A stretch of DNA of 40,466 bases from Betaproteobacteria bacterium RIFCSPLOWO2_02_FULL_68_150. Its GTDB lineage: Bacteria > Pseudomonadota > Gammaproteobacteria > Burkholderiales > SG8-39. The DNA is taken from positions 1 through 40,466 of the forward strand of contig MERE01000101.1 of NCBI GenBank assembly GCA_001771975.1, written 5' to 3'. The notes under the pieces are model-generated. The model searched no databases, was not told where the DNA came from, and was given only the letters and a program-made list of their open reading frames with translations. Positions 32,337-39,807 of the stretch are shown here, piece after piece. How positions within the stretch are numbered: the first letter of the stretch is position 1; each line of letters begins with the position of its first letter. Made by a program: the position numbers and the translations under genes.

Positions 32337-32911
32337 AAATTGAGACCGCGTATGTCCTGGTACAGCGCCTGCAACCGGGGAAGATCGGCAGCGTAATCGC
32401 CGCCGGGCGAAAACAGGGGAAACAGGCGAATCGCGCGTCGCGAGAAATCGAACGCGACCGGCAGCAGCGGCACGTTCGCCGCAAGCGCGATTTGATAGAA
32501 GCCGCTGCGCCACGGCGCGCCGCGCGTGCGCGTGCCTGCCGGGGCGAGCCCGAGCAATACCTGCGGCTCGCGCTCGATCATCGCCGCCGCATCGGCCACC
32601 GCTCCCTGAGGCGTATCGCGCACGACCGGCACGCCGCCCAGCCAGCGCATGAGCCAGCCGAGCCACGGATTGAACAGGGTGTGCTTGCCGAGAAAGCGCA
32701 CCCGCAGCCCGAGCGCGAACACCGCCGCGATGCCGACGAAGAAGTCCCAGTTTGAGGTGTGCGGCGCGACGATCGCGATCATCTTCCTCTGGTCGGGAAT
32801 CTCGCCCTCGATGCGCCAGTCCGCCGCCGCGAGCAGCGAGCGGCCGAGCCAGCGCGTCAGCGTGTTGCCGCGGCGCGGCAGGTTCGGCGGCAGTTCCGGA
32901 ACCCGCGCCAT
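32333..32911 (-). CDS. PlsC-like lysophospholipid acyltransferase family protein
   Basis: This 192-residue protein has the HX4D acyltransferase motif as APHTSNWDFFVG (near 49-60) and the acceptor-site block as LAPAGTRTRG (near 121), where most relatives have (P)EGTR. A hydrophobic stretch (AVFALGLRVRFLGKHTLF) fits membrane association. The family transfers acyl chains to lysophosphatidic acid or similar acceptors. Short single-domain forms like this one are common and mostly uncharacterised. It begins eight bases after ettA, with which it is probably co-transcribed. The Glu-to-Ala change in the EGTR-like block leaves activity uncertain. Confidence 0.85.
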   Translation of the reverse strand: MARVPELPPNLPRRGNTLTRWLGRSLLAAADWRIEGEIPDQRKMIAIVAPHTSNWDFFVGIAAVFALGLRVRFLGKHTLFNPWLGWLMRWLGGVPVVRDTPQGAVADAAAMIEREPQVLLGLAPAGTRTRGAPWRSGFYQIALAANVPLLPVAFDFSRRAIRLFPLFSPGGDYAADLPRLQALYQDIRGLNF

Positions 32912-32918
32912 CGCCCCG

Positions 32919-34583
32919 CTACACCTTGAGCGGCCGGAAGCGGATGCGCCTGGGCCGCGCCGCCTCCTCGCCGAGGCGCTTGACCTTGTCGGCCTCGTAC
33001 TCGTGATAGTTGCCGGCGAAGAACACCGCCTGCGAGTCGCCCTCGAAAGCAAGGATGTGGGTCGCGATGCGATCGAGGAACCAGCGGTCGTGCGAGATGA
33101 CGAGCACGCAGCCGGCGTATTCGAGCAATGCCTCCTCGAGCGCGCGCAGCGTCTCGACGTCGAGGTCGTTCGAGGGTTCGTCTAGCAGCAGCACGTTGGC
33201 GCCGGAAGCGAGCATCTTGGCGAGGTGCAGGCGGCCGCGTTCCCCGCCCGAGAGCTGGCCCACCAGCTTCTGCTGGTCGGCGCCGCGGAAATTGAAGCGC
33301 GCCAGATACACCCGCGACGGCATGCGGAACGTGCCGACCGCGATCTCATCCTGGCCGCCGGAGACATCTTCCCACACGCTCTTGTCCGCGATGAGCGCGT
33401 CGCGCGACTGATCGACGTGCGCCAGCTTCACCGTTTTGCCGACGCGGATCTCGCCGGAGTCGGGCTTCTCCTTGCCGGTGATCATGCGGAACAGGGTCGA
33501 CTTGCCGGCACCGTTCGGCCCGATGATGCCGACGATCGCGCCGGGCGGCACCGCGAACGAGAGCTGGTCGATCAGCAGGCGCTCGCCGTAGCCCTTGGAG
33601 ACGTTGCTGAACTCGATCACCTCGTTGCCGAGGCGCTCGGCGACCGGGATGAAGATCTCCTGGGTCTCGTTGCGCGCCTGGTGTTCCTGCGACGACAGTT
33701 CCTCGAAGCGCGCCAGGCGCGCCTTCGACTTCGCCTGCCGGCCCTTGGGATTCTGGCGCACCCATTCCAGTTCCGCCTGCATCGACCGGATGCGCGCCGC
33801 CTCCTGGCTGGCCTCGACTTCGAGGCGCTTTTCCTTCTGCTCCAGCCACGAGGAATAGTTGCCTTGCCACGGAATTCCATGGCCGCGGTCGAGCTCGAGT
33901 ATCCAGCCGGCGGCGTTGTCGAGGAAATAGCGATCGTGCGTGACCGCGACCACTGTACCGGGAAAGCGCTGCAGGTACTGCTCGAGCCATTCGACGCTTT
34001 CGGCGTCGAGGTGGTTGGTGGGTTCGTCGAGCAGCAGCAGGTCGGGCTTGGACAGCAGCAGCCGGCAAAGCGCCACGCGCCGCTTTTCTCCGCCCGAAAG
34101 CTGCGCGACTTTCTGCTCCCAAGGCGGCAAGCGCAACGCATCGGCCGCGATCTCAAGCTGGTGCCCGACATCGCTGCCGCCCGCGCTGATCACTGCCTCG
34201 AGCCGCGCCTGCTCTTCGGCCAACTGGTCGAAATCCGCGTCGGGCTCCGAATATGCGGCGTAGACCTCGTCGAGCCGCTTTTTTGCCAGTGCGGTCTCGC
34301 CCAGGCCCTCCTCTACGCACTCGCGCACGGTGCGCGCCGGATCGAGCTGCGGCTCCTGCGGCAGATGGCCGACGCGGATCCCCGGCATGCGGATCACTTC
34401 GCCTTCGTAATTGTCGTCCTCGCCCGCCATGATGCGCAGCAGCGTCGACTTGCCCGAGCCGTTGAGACCCAGCACGCCGATCTTGGCGCCCGGGAAAAAA
34501 TTGAGCGAGATGTTCTTGAGGATGTTGCGCTGGGGCGGCACTTTCTTGCTCACCCGGCGCATCGTGTAGACGTATTTGGCCAT
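32919..34583 (-). CDS. ettA: Energy-dependent translational throttle protein EttA (ABC-F)
   Basis: This 554-residue ABC-F ATPase has two nucleotide-binding domains. The first has Walker A GLNGSGKST (near 38), signature LSGGEKRR and Walker B LLLLDEPTNHLD. The second has GPNGAGKST (near 355), LSGGERGR and LLLDEPSNDLD. EttA gates the ribosomal E site in response to ATP/ADP ratio. Length (E. coli 555), the N-terminus MAKYVYTMRRVSK and the C-terminal RRIRFRPLKV all match EttA rather than other ABC-F types. The ATG at 34583 is preferred over an upstream in-frame ATG at 34598. Confidence 0.96.
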   Translation of the reverse strand: MAKYVYTMRRVSKKVPPQRNILKNISLNFFPGAKIGVLGLNGSGKSTLLRIMAGEDDNYEGEVIRMPGIRVGHLPQEPQLDPARTVRECVEEGLGETALAKKRLDEVYAAYSEPDADFDQLAEEQARLEAVISAGGSDVGHQLEIAADALRLPPWEQKVAQLSGGEKRRVALCRLLLSKPDLLLLDEPTNHLDAESVEWLEQYLQRFPGTVVAVTHDRYFLDNAAGWILELDRGHGIPWQGNYSSWLEQKEKRLEVEASQEAARIRSMQAELEWVRQNPKGRQAKSKARLARFEELSSQEHQARNETQEIFIPVAERLGNEVIEFSNVSKGYGERLLIDQLSFAVPPGAIVGIIGPNGAGKSTLFRMITGKEKPDSGEIRVGKTVKLAHVDQSRDALIADKSVWEDVSGGQDEIAVGTFRMPSRVYLARFNFRGADQQKLVGQLSGGERGRLHLAKMLASGANVLLLDEPSNDLDVETLRALEEALLEYAGCVLVISHDRWFLDRIATHILAFEGDSQAVFFAGNYHEYEADKVKRLGEEAARPRRIRFRPLKV

Positions 34584-34598
34584 GTTTACCCAGCGCAT

Positions 34599-34628
34599 AA
34601 AAAGGGCGCCAGATTACAGGATGCGCCC
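34599..34628 (-). terminator. Intrinsic terminator downstream of the 182-residue membrane protein gene
   Basis: Read on the minus strand, GGGCGC and GCGCCC pair around a 13-base loop and are followed by TTTTT. It lies between the membrane-protein stop at 34644 and ettA, so it would end the upstream transcript and leave ettA on its own promoter. Confidence 0.65.
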
Positions 34629-34643
34629 GCGCGCGGGTACCGT

Positions 34644-35192
34644 TCAGCCGCGCGGCAGCAGGAATGCGAACACCGCCCCGAGAGTTCTCAGCAGGGTCAG
34701 CGTGCGCGGATCCCCCTGGCGCACCTTTGCGGCCGCTTCGACCCGGATTTCGGATGCGCGCAGCGCACCGGCGTCCTCTGGCGCGCAGAATAGACACTGA
34801 AGGTGAAAATCCACCACGGTGTTGCGCGGCAACGGGCGGATCTCGTAGACCAGGGCTTGCGCCACTTCCCGGTGAGCGATTACGGGATCCGGCCGGCGTT
34901 CGGTGCTGGCGCGAATGTCGAATACCCGCGTGCTGATCATCCAGCGCGAAGCCGCGGCCGGCAGGTGAAGGAGGACCACGTCCTGCTCGACGTTTCCAGT
35001 ATTCCCCACCGACACGCGCATCCAGGCCGCGCAGCCGCGCCCCGCGGGCGCATCGAAGCAGCCGAACTCGGTCAGCTCGCTCGAATAAAGCACTTCACGC
35101 GCCGGGATGAGCAGCGCCGCCACGCCGAGCGCGCAACCGACCGCGGCGGCGGCAATGCCCAACGCGACGCTCCTGTCCCGGCCCCAGCTCAC
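34644..35192 (-). CDS. Unrecognised 182-residue membrane-anchored protein
   Basis: A helix at about residues 10-29 (VALGIAAAAVGCALGVAALL) is followed by an extracytoplasmic domain. This has four Cys residues (two in FGCFDAPAGRGC, two in LQCLFCAPED) that could form disulfides. A short second hydrophobic segment lies at the end (LLRTLGAVFAFLLPRG). The middle region (VGNTGNVEQDVVLLHLP) looks like a beta-sandwich. I do not recognise a family. It lies 44 bases downstream of the histidine-kinase gene on the same strand and could be the last gene of that operon, ending at the hairpin at 34599-34628. Confidence 0.72.
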   Translation of the reverse strand: MSWGRDRSVALGIAAAAVGCALGVAALLIPAREVLYSSELTEFGCFDAPAGRGCAAWMRVSVGNTGNVEQDVVLLHLPAAASRWMISTRVFDIRASTERRPDPVIAHREVAQALVYEIRPLPRNTVVDFHLQCLFCAPEDAGALRASEIRVEAAAKVRQGDPRTLTLLRTLGAVFAFLLPRG

Positions 35193-35236
35193 GCCGGAGA
35201 GGTTACCTCAGGCGCCAGGCTTTCAGCCGGGGCGCC

Positions 35237-36487
35237 TCAGCCCGACGCCAGGCTGATGACGAAGCAGCATGCGGCGCGATCGTCCCCGACGCAGGTGGCG
35301 TCGCCGCCGTGCCGTCGCGCGATCTGGCGCACCAGCGCCAGCCCGAGGCCGGCGCCCTGGCCGGACCCGGGGCGGCGGTAGAACGGTTCGAACACGCGCT
35401 CGCGCTCGTCCTGCGGGATCCCGGCGCCGTGATCGCAGACCCGGATCTCGGCACCGCGCCCCGAATCCGCGACCCGTAGCTCGATCGGTGGCCTGCCGTG
35501 GCGCTGCGCGTTCTCGAGCAGATTGCGCACCAGCCGGCGCAGCAATCTCGGGTCGCCGCGCACCGTCACCGCCTGCCCGTCGAGCTCGGCCCCCTCGTAG
35601 CGCACGCACTCCTCGGCAGCGAGCGCCAGCAGATCGACCGGCTCGGCGGCTTCCAGCCCCTTCACCGCGTCGAGCCGGCTCGCGAGCAGAATCTCCTCGA
35701 TGAGCGCGTCCAGCTCGGCGATGTCCTGCTCGAGCTCCGCCTTGCGGCGCGGCTCGGCGCCCTGTTTCATCAGCTCGATCGCCATGCGGATGCGCGCCAG
35801 CGGCGTACGCAGTTCATGCGAGGCATTCGCCAGCAGGTTGCGGTGCGCGCCGACCAGCTGCTCGATGCGCGCTGCGGCGTCGTTGAAGCTCATCGCGAGC
35901 CGCGCCACCTCGTCGCGGCCCTCGACCTTGACGCGCGCCGCCAGATCGCCCGCGCCCAGCGCTTGCACGCCGCCGCGCAGATCCTCCAGCCGCCGCGTGA
36001 TGCGTCGCACCACGGGATAGGCGCCGACGCCGACCGCAAGCACGAGCAGCGCGAGGACCCATAACGGCCCCGGCCGGCGCGTGCGCCAGAAATAGTCGCG
36101 CGGAACGCGCGCGATCAGCCAGCGACCGTCGGCGAGCTGCACGCTCCATGCGGGCGGCCCGCCGTGACGGTAGATGCGTCCGCTATGGCTGCGCTCGGTC
36201 TCCGGCGGCGGCAACGGCCGGCCCGCCTGCGCGATCAGCGAGCGATCGGCGCCGTAGAGCGCCACATCGCCGCGCAGGCGTGCCGCGAGCCGGTCCACCG
36301 CCTCGCGCTGTGCCGCGGCTGGCGCGCCCGTCTCCGGCAGGCCCTGTCCCGCCTCGGCGACGACCTCTGCCGGATGGCGCGGTGCCATCTGATCGAGGTA
36401 AATCCACCACAGCGCTCCGGCGACCGAGGCGAACACCAGAAGGCTCGCCACGACGGTGAAATAGACCTGCAGGTACAGGCGCCTCAT
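35237..36487 (-). CDS. Sensor histidine kinase (CpxA-like)
   Basis: This 416-residue kinase has a membrane helix (about 8-30), a periplasmic sensor of about 110 residues, a second helix (about 142-162), a HAMP domain and HisKA with the phospho-His in NASHELRTPLARIRM (near 225). The ATPase domain has NLLENAQRHG (N box), CDHGAGIP (G1) and GAGLGLALVRQIARRHGG (G2). The ATG overlaps the regulator's stop by four bases. With the Spy-like protein encoded first in the operon, it probably senses envelope stress. The signal itself is not visible. Confidence 0.94.
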   Translation of the reverse strand: MRRLYLQVYFTVVASLLVFASVAGALWWIYLDQMAPRHPAEVVAEAGQGLPETGAPAAAQREAVDRLAARLRGDVALYGADRSLIAQAGRPLPPPETERSHSGRIYRHGGPPAWSVQLADGRWLIARVPRDYFWRTRRPGPLWVLALLVLAVGVGAYPVVRRITRRLEDLRGGVQALGAGDLAARVKVEGRDEVARLAMSFNDAAARIEQLVGAHRNLLANASHELRTPLARIRMAIELMKQGAEPRRKAELEQDIAELDALIEEILLASRLDAVKGLEAAEPVDLLALAAEECVRYEGAELDGQAVTVRGDPRLLRRLVRNLLENAQRHGRPPIELRVADSGRGAEIRVCDHGAGIPQDERERVFEPFYRRPGSGQGAGLGLALVRQIARRHGGDATCVGDDRAACCFVISLASG

Positions 36488-37173
36488 GGGTCCTGCGCTC
36501 GGGCGAACACGTAGCCTGCGCCCCGCACGGTGAGAATGCGGCGCGGTTTTTTCGGGTCGTCCTCGATCGCGGCGCGAATGCGCGACACATGCACATCGAT
36601 CGAGCGATCGAACGCCTCGAGCGGCTCGCCCTTGACGAGATCCATCAGCTGTTCGCGGGAGAGCACGCGGCCCGCGTGCTCGGACAACGCGAGGAGCAGG
36701 GCAAACTGATAGCCGGTGAGCGGCTTGTCGGCACCGTCCAGCCGGACCGTGCGGGCATCGCGGTCGATTTCGAGCCGGCCGAAGCGCAGCGCGCCGCCCG
36801 CCGAACCGCGCGATCCACGCCGCAGGATGGCGCGCAGCCGGGCCAGCAGCTCGCGCGGCTCGAAAGGCTTGGGCAGGTAGTCGTCGGCGCCCATTTCCAG
36901 GCCTACGATGCGATCGGCAGGGTCGCCGCGCGCGGTCAGCATCAGGATCGGCAGCGCGCTCGCCTGCCGAACGCGCCGGCAGACCTCGAGTCCGCTGAGA
37001 TCGGGCAGCATCAAGTCGAGTACCAGCGCATCGAACGGCTCGCGTGCGAGCCGCTCGATGCCGGAGCCGCCGCGGGGTTCCACCGCAACTCGATAGCCTG
37101 CCTCGCCCAGGTATTCAGCCACCATGCCGGCAAGGCGGGCGTCGTCCTCGATCAGCAGGATGCGCTGCGGCAT
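36484..37173 (-). CDS. OmpR/CpxR-type response regulator
   Basis: This 229-residue protein has a receiver domain with acidic pocket IEDD (residues 8-11), phospho-acceptor Asp53 in LVLDLMLPDLSG, and Lys in DDYLPKPFEP. It is joined to a winged-helix domain (GYQFALLLALSEHAGRVLSREQL, then DRSIDVHVSRIRAAI and RTVRGAGYVFA-type end). It lies nine bases after the Spy-like gene and overlaps the kinase gene, so the three form one operon. A CpxR-type box sits on the operon promoter (37794-37808), suggesting autoregulation. Confidence 0.95.
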   Translation of the reverse strand: MPQRILLIEDDARLAGMVAEYLGEAGYRVAVEPRGGSGIERLAREPFDALVLDLMLPDLSGLEVCRRVRQASALPILMLTARGDPADRIVGLEMGADDYLPKPFEPRELLARLRAILRRGSRGSAGGALRFGRLEIDRDARTVRLDGADKPLTGYQFALLLALSEHAGRVLSREQLMDLVKGEPLEAFDRSIDVHVSRIRAAIEDDPKKPRRILTVRGAGYVFARAQDP

Positions 37174-37182
37174 CCGGCGAGT

Positions 37183-37710
37183 CTAGCCCCGATGCATGCG
37201 CCCGCCGCCGCGCCCGCCCCTTCGCTGCTGAATGTGCTGGGCAGCTTTCTTGCGCTGTTCAGGGGTCAGCACGTCGGCAGCATCGGCGAGTGCCTGCGAC
37301 AGGCGCTTCGATGCGGCGTCCGCCGCCTGGATCTGCTCGCCGCGCAGCCGCTCGAGCGCGGCACGGTCGACCGTAGGCGCAGACAGCAGCTCCATGCCGC
37401 GCTTGCGCGCCTCCGTCACCTTCTGGCGCAGCGGATGCAGTTCCTTCGCTGCGGACTTGGCGATCTCTACGAGCTTCGCGCTCTGCTCCGGCGTGGCGTC
37501 GACTTCAACCGCGAAGTGCTTCACCATGCGCTCGATGCGCTGGTCCAGTTGCGCTGCATCGAACCGGCCACCCATGAAACCGCGCCCCTGCGGGCCGTGA
37601 CCCGGGCCGCCGTGCGCCCAGGCGTTGACGCCGATGCCGGCGGCCAGGCTACCGACCAGTGTTGCGATCGTTGCGCGCCGGAAGAAGCGGCGCCTGCTGT
37701 TGTCTTCCAT
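37183..37710 (-). CDS. Spy/CpxP-family periplasmic protein
   Basis: This 175-residue protein has a Tat-like leader (SRRRFFRRATIATLVGSLAA, cleavage near AWA). The mature part is His/Gly-rich at first, then entirely helical, with the LTxxQ-type motif in DVLTPEQRKKAAQHI. An earlier VDATPEQSAKLVEI may be the matching first half of the family's two-motif pattern. Spy and CpxP are periplasmic chaperones, and CpxP also dampens CpxA. It is the first gene of the operon with the regulator and kinase, an arrangement that supports a feedback role. The twin-arginine leader is unusual for this family and worth noting. Confidence 0.88.
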   Translation of the reverse strand: MEDNSRRRFFRRATIATLVGSLAAGIGVNAWAHGGPGHGPQGRGFMGGRFDAAQLDQRIERMVKHFAVEVDATPEQSAKLVEIAKSAAKELHPLRQKVTEARKRGMELLSAPTVDRAALERLRGEQIQAADAASKRLSQALADAADVLTPEQRKKAAQHIQQRRGGRGGGRMHRG

Positions 37711-37779
37711 GATGGTTCCTTTCGTTGGGTGAAAACCGGGATTCCGGTGAGGTGCAGTCTGCCCCGGACCCGTAAGCCG

Positions 37780-37808
37780 AATATCTCGGCCGCGTAAAGT
37801 TATGTTAA
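37780..37808 (-). promoter_or_regulatory. Promoter of the Spy/regulator/kinase operon with overlapping CpxR-like box
   Basis: On the minus strand TTAACA (37808-37803, five of six) and GATATT (37785-37780, four of six) are 17 bases apart, about 70-98 bases before the Spy-like ATG. On the plus strand GTAAA-N5-GTTAA (37794-37808) matches the CpxR site GTAAA-N5-GTAAA with one change and covers the -35. The site also overlaps the M20 peptidase stop codon. Confidence 0.6.
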
Positions 37809-39199
37809 GCGCCGGGCAATGTCGCTGATTCGCCCAGGTCCCACATCAATCCCGCCATCAGGCGCAGCGCATCGCGTGCCACAGGCGCCAGGAGGTGCTC
37901 GTTGGGGGCGTGCTGGCTGCACGACGCGTAGGAATGCGGGATCCAGACCGTCGGCAGGCCGAGCAGGTCGGCGAAGATGTCGTTCGGCAGCGAACCGCCG
38001 AGGTTGGGCAGGATCGCCGGCCGAATGCCGGACGTACGCTGCAGCGACTGCGCCGTCCAGCGCACCCAGGGATGTTCCGGATCCAGCCGGGTCGCTGCAA
38101 AGTAGCCGTCGCGCGCCGGCGTCACCTTGACCGCGCCATGACCGTGCCGTTCCAGGTGGCGGCGCAATGCCGGAACGATGTCCGCGGGGTCGATGCCCAC
38201 GACGTAGCGCAATTGCACGTGCGCGCTCGCGCGCGGCGGAATCGCATTGACCGGGAAATCCGGGTTGCCGCAGGTAAAGGCAAGCACTTCGAAACTCGAC
38301 CAGCCGAAAACGCGCTCGGCGGGCGACAGCCCCGGTTCGCCCCAGTCGGTGTCGATTGCAGGTCCGTCCGCACCCCCGTCCACTGCGCAATCGGCGAGTG
38401 CGGCGAGCACCGACGCGGTAAGCGATTGCGGGCGCCATTCCGGCACCTTGATCTCGCCCTTGGGGCCGGTGATCGCAGCCAGCGCCTGCGCGAGGATGAT
38501 CCCCGGATTGGCGAGCAGCCCGCCCCAATTGCCGGAATGGTGGCCGCCGGCGCGCAGGTCGATCGAGAGATCCATGTTCATCGCGCCGCGCGTGCCGAGA
38601 AAAATCGTCGGCCGGCCGGGGGCGAGGCGCGGTCCGTCGGAAGCGATCAGCACATCCGCCCGCAGGGCCTCACGGCGTTGCGCGCAGACTTCGCGCAGGC
38701 CCGGCGAGCCGATTTCCTCGCCCGTCTCGATGAGCAGCTTGAGGTTGAAACCGAGTTTGCCGCGCGTCTCCAGCACCGCCGCGAGCGCGGCCAGGTTGAT
38801 CGTATGCTGGCCCTTGTTGTCTGCGGTGCCGCGGCCGTAGAGGCGGTCGCCCTCGCGCGTCAGCGTCCAGGGGTCGAGCCCCGCGCGCCACAGGGCCTCC
38901 TGGCCGCGGATCACGTCGCCGTGGCCATAGGAGAACACCGTAACCGTTGACGGATCTTCGATACGCTCGGCGAGCAGGAACGGTCCCCCTGCCACTACGG
39001 GGTTCTCCAGAACCCGGCAGCGAAACCCCAGGCTTTCGAGGCTCGGCTGCATTTCCGCGGCGAGATAGCGCCTCAGATCCTCCCTGCGCCCAGGGTTCTG
39101 GCTTTCGGTCGGAATCGCGACCCGGCGCGCAAGGTCGGCGAAGAACTCGCCCTGGTCGAAATGGCGCTCGGCGCGCTGGATGGCCTGTTCCCTGCTCAC
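37805..39199 (-). CDS. M20-family metallopeptidase
   Basis: This 464-residue peptidase has the expected metal-binding residues: His in SYGHGDV (near 92), Asp in GRGTADNKGQHT (near 126), the catalytic Glu pair in IETGEEIGSP (near 158), Asp in IASDGPR (near 189), and a late His in SQHAPNEHLL. A dimerisation insert lies between about 200 and 330. Relatives cleave dipeptides or N-acyl amino acids. The exact substrate is unknown. The GTG start at 39199 overlaps the stop of a 57-residue ORF (GTGA), which decides this start. Confidence 0.92.
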   Translation of the reverse strand: MSREQAIQRAERHFDQGEFFADLARRVAIPTESQNPGRREDLRRYLAAEMQPSLESLGFRCRVLENPVVAGGPFLLAERIEDPSTVTVFSYGHGDVIRGQEALWRAGLDPWTLTREGDRLYGRGTADNKGQHTINLAALAAVLETRGKLGFNLKLLIETGEEIGSPGLREVCAQRREALRADVLIASDGPRLAPGRPTIFLGTRGAMNMDLSIDLRAGGHHSGNWGGLLANPGIILAQALAAITGPKGEIKVPEWRPQSLTASVLAALADCAVDGGADGPAIDTDWGEPGLSPAERVFGWSSFEVLAFTCGNPDFPVNAIPPRASAHVQLRYVVGIDPADIVPALRRHLERHGHGAVKVTPARDGYFAATRLDPEHPWVRWTAQSLQRTSGIRPAILPNLGGSLPNDIFADLLGLPTVWIPHSYASCSQHAPNEHLLAPVARDALRLMAGLMWDLGESATLPGA

Positions 39200-39369
39200 G
39201 CAGGGATGGTACGACTCCCCGGGGTCCCGGGCGAGCGCAGCGCGGGAAGCTTGCGAAACTGCTCGGGCAACTCGACCCAGCCGGCAAACAGAACCTCCGG
39301 GCCGTAGCCGCCCGGCGGGGCCGCGCGGCGCGCCCGGAAGCGCGCGAAGATTCTGCCGAGAAGTCGCAT
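39196..39369 (-). CDS. Small 57-residue protein coupled to the M20 peptidase
   Basis: The ATG at 39369 opens a 57-codon frame, MRLLGRIFARFRARRAAPPG, then YGPEVLFAGWVELPEQFRKL, ending at a TGA that overlaps the peptidase GTG by four bases. The basic N-terminal helix and an aromatic/acidic middle look like a real peptide rather than noise, and the GTGA overlap is typical of coupled genes in this window. I do not recognise it. It lacks a signal peptide or metal motif. Confidence 0.55.
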   Translation of the reverse strand: MRLLGRIFARFRARRAAPPGGYGPEVLFAGWVELPEQFRKLPALRSPGTPGSRTIPA

Positions 39370-39440
39370 GGTGCGGGTCGCAGTTTAGGCAGCGGTCATT
39401 ACACTGCCATGAACGGTCTAACGTCTGTGGCGGGAAAAGG

Positions 39441-39807
39441 TTGAACGCGACTGCAAATTTTCATTTACACGGCGAACTCGTGGCGCTGCTGCAGCGCGAG
39501 CGGCGCGGTGGGATTTTTGCCTGCACCTGCGCGCGCGCTGCCAGCCTGAAGAACGCCATCGAGACGCTGGGCGTGCCGCATACCGAGGTCGGCCGGCTGC
39601 TGGTGAACGGCGCGCCCGCGACCCTCGCGCGCACGGTGCGCGAGGGCGATGCGATCGAGGTCTTCCCGTGGCGCCGGGATGCGGGGGCGCACGAGAATGC
39701 GCTTTCCGACGCGAACATCCGGCGGGCGACGCACGCACTACCAGCGGATGCAGGCGGTGCTGCAGGGACTGCTGCCGGACGCCCCTTCAGCCGACTTGCC
39801 TGGCTAG
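39441..39807 (+). pseudogene. Gutted Mut7-C gene: ubiquitin-like domain and C-terminal tail, RNase core missing
   Basis: From TTG 39441 the frame encodes FHLHGELVALLQRERRGG..., then LGVPHTEVGRLLVNG and VREGDAIEVFPW. This matches the Ub-Mut7C domain that precedes the Mut7-C PIN-like RNase. The RNase core (about 140 residues) is absent. After about 85 codons, the next frame carries THYQRMQAVLQGLL and a TAG at 39805, which resembles the family's C-terminal end (usually W-G-HY-RM). So the middle seems deleted with a frameshift. The tail's TAG shares CTAG with the stop of the convergent gene. Reading on in the first frame gives unrelated residues. Confidence 0.6.

Noticed and set aside
39441..39807. 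Programmed frameshift joining the Ub-like domain to the Mut7-C tail
   Set aside because: No slippery run is seen at the junction, and the whole RNase core is missing, so a frameshift alone would not restore the enzyme.
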